Assembly (NCBI RefSeq): GCF_010671725.1
Contig: NZ_JAAHBU010000095.1
Location: forward strand, 1-32,294
Length of the DNA: 32,294 nt
From: Pseudomonas brassicae
GTDB lineage: Bacteria; Pseudomonadota; Gammaproteobacteria; Pseudomonadales; Pseudomonadaceae
Reading direction: 5' to 3'
Below the pieces are notes generated by a model, which was given only the letters and a program-made list of their open reading frames with translations, ran no database searches and had not been told where the DNA came from. The position numbers and the translations under genes are program-made. Within the stretch, counting starts at the first letter, position 1; each line of letters opens with the position of its first letter. Of the stretch, positions 31,544 through 32,294 are shown piece after piece.

Positions 31544-31616
31544 CTTCGCTGGCAAGCCAGCTCCACAGGGTTTCTGGTGCTCACCTAACCCTGTGGGAGC
31601 TGGCTTGCCAGCGAAG
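31544..31616. repeat. Inverted REP pair (REPIN)
   Basis: The arms 31544-31570 and 31589-31616 share the core CTTCGCTGGCAAGCCAGCTC with one base missing in the left arm (CTCCACAGG rather than CTCCCACAGG). It lies between the convergent acyltransferase and the next minus-strand gene. Confidence 0.88.
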
Positions 31617-31624
31617 GGCACGAC

Positions 31625-31885
31625 TCAGATCCAGGTACTGAACCACGACAGCAGCAGTGCCATCGCCAGGCACGCGAACCCCATGATGTAGTAGAACCGG
31701 TTCACCCGCAGGTTCATCCCCTCCACCAGCAGACTCATCCCGCGCCATCCCCGCCAGCGCCTGCGCGCCACGCCGCGTGCCGCCTGCAGCAACAGCCCGC
31801 CCGGGCAGGTTATCAACAAGGCCAGCAGATTGATCAGCTTGGCCGGGTGGGCCGCGAACAGCCCCCAAATCACTTGCAACGACAT
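31625..31885 (-). CDS. Small membrane protein of unknown function
   Basis: The 86-residue product has one hydrophobic segment near the N-terminus (KLINLLALLITCPGGLLLQA), a strongly basic middle (ARRRWRGWRG) and a second hydrophobic segment at the C-terminus (YYIMGFACLAMALLLSWFST), so it is probably a two-helix inner-membrane protein with the basic loop in the cytoplasm. GAGG lies eight bases before ATG 31885; the open frame extends to 32038 but without family-like sequence. I do not recognise a named family. Confidence 0.65.
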   Translation of the reverse strand: MSLQVIWGLFAAHPAKLINLLALLITCPGGLLLQAARGVARRRWRGWRGMSLLVEGMNLRVNRFYYIMGFACLAMALLLSWFSTWI

Positions 31886-32049
31886 CGCAAAACCTCGAAA
31901 AGACCGCGAAACCATCAGGACGCCGCGCATTCTACCCAAGCCCTGGCAGCGCACCTGCACTTTACGACCGATGACTATTAATTGCCCCGTCACACGTTCG
32001 TCATCCAGACACGCCACCCTATCGGCCTTCAACACCATCGGAGCTTGTC

Positions 32050-32256
32050 ATGCTGCACGCCGAAAACCAGGACCGCCTCTATCTGATCGCCCCCAGCGAC
32101 GAACAACAGGCATTGATCGACGGCCTGGCCTTCAACGTCCAGGACCGCCAATGGCTGGTGTACTGCGCCCTCGGCGGGCACGCCCACGACGATCTGCCGG
32201 AAGTGGACCTGGGCACCGGCATCAGCCTGCTGGACTTCTACGTCGAAGCCGCCTGA
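32050..32256 (+). CDS. Small acidic hypothetical protein
   Basis: The 68-residue product (MLHAENQDRLYLIAPSDEQQ, later WLVYCALGGHAHDDLPEVDL) is soluble and acidic. A GGAG lies nine bases before ATG 32050. Regular codon use and the ribosome binding site support it as real; no motif is recognised. It diverges from the membrane protein gene at 31885. Confidence 0.65.
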   Translation: MLHAENQDRLYLIAPSDEQQALIDGLAFNVQDRQWLVYCALGGHAHDDLPEVDLGTGISLLDFYVEAA

Positions 32257-32272
32257 ACTGCCCCCCGGCCAC

Positions 32273-32294
32273 AAAAAAGCCCGATGCCTGCCTT
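32273..32294 (+). terminator. Possible terminator cut by the window edge
   Basis: AAAAAAGCCCGATGC begins like the left arm of a bidirectional terminator, 17 bases after the stop at 32256; the right arm would lie outside the window. Confidence 0.35.

Overview
The window is a piece of a Pseudomonas chromosome, most likely of the P. putida group. The evidence is the gene order tusDCBE-ybiB / cysG-serS-crcB-rarA-lolA-ftsK / aat-bpt-infA / clpA-clpS / cspD / icd-idh, high GC coding sequence, the close fit of protein lengths and sequences to that genus, and palindromic REP-type repeats between genes. This assignment rests on recognition, not on a database search.

Layout. (1) Positions 1-5800 are an accessory segment. 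Its first 1.8 kb is visibly AT-richer and holds three decayed genes: a shredded secreted beta-helix (autotransporter-like) protein, an unrecognised remnant, and a histidine phosphatase with one frameshift and two stops. A small lipoprotein, a class I methyltransferase, an ankyrin-repeat protein and a frameshifted DUF4041-T5orf172 (GIY-YIG) gene follow, all on the minus strand. (2) A tRNA-Ser(UGA) at 5972-6059 has its 3' end facing this segment, as expected if it is the edge of an island. (3) From 6100 rightward lies the conserved backbone: yccA, an NCS2 xanthine/uracil-type permease, the tusDCBE tRNA-thiolation relay coupled to a YbiB-like gene, a glutathionyl-hydroquinone reductase, then the long minus-strand block ftsK-lolA-rarA-crcB-serS-cysG. 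(4) At 19996-21776 are aat, bpt and infA; then clpS-clpA on the minus strand. The two transferases (N-end rule tagging) and ClpAS (adaptor plus unfoldase) form one N-degron degradation module split across two facing operons. (5) cspD, then two unrelated isocitrate dehydrogenases (icd and the monomeric idh) transcribed divergently. (6) The right end has an SRAP-domain protein with altered active-site residues, a DUF2007 protein, a CPXCG zinc-ribbon protein, a glycerolipid acyltransferase and two small hypotheticals.

Four otherwise well preserved genes (DUF4041-T5orf172, yccA, cspD, the acyltransferase) each carry exactly one apparent single-base deletion; restoring one base gives an uninterrupted frame with a whole number of codons in every case. 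This pattern suggests either residual assembly indels or recent inactivation, and should be resolved before any of the four is called a pseudogene. The 1-587 region differs: it needs at least seven frame changes and looks truly decayed.

I found no CRISPR array, transposase, integrase or recognisable riboswitch, and no clearly new complete biological system. The most distinctive items are the decayed beta-helix gene, the SRAP variant, and the DUF4041 gene at the tRNA boundary.
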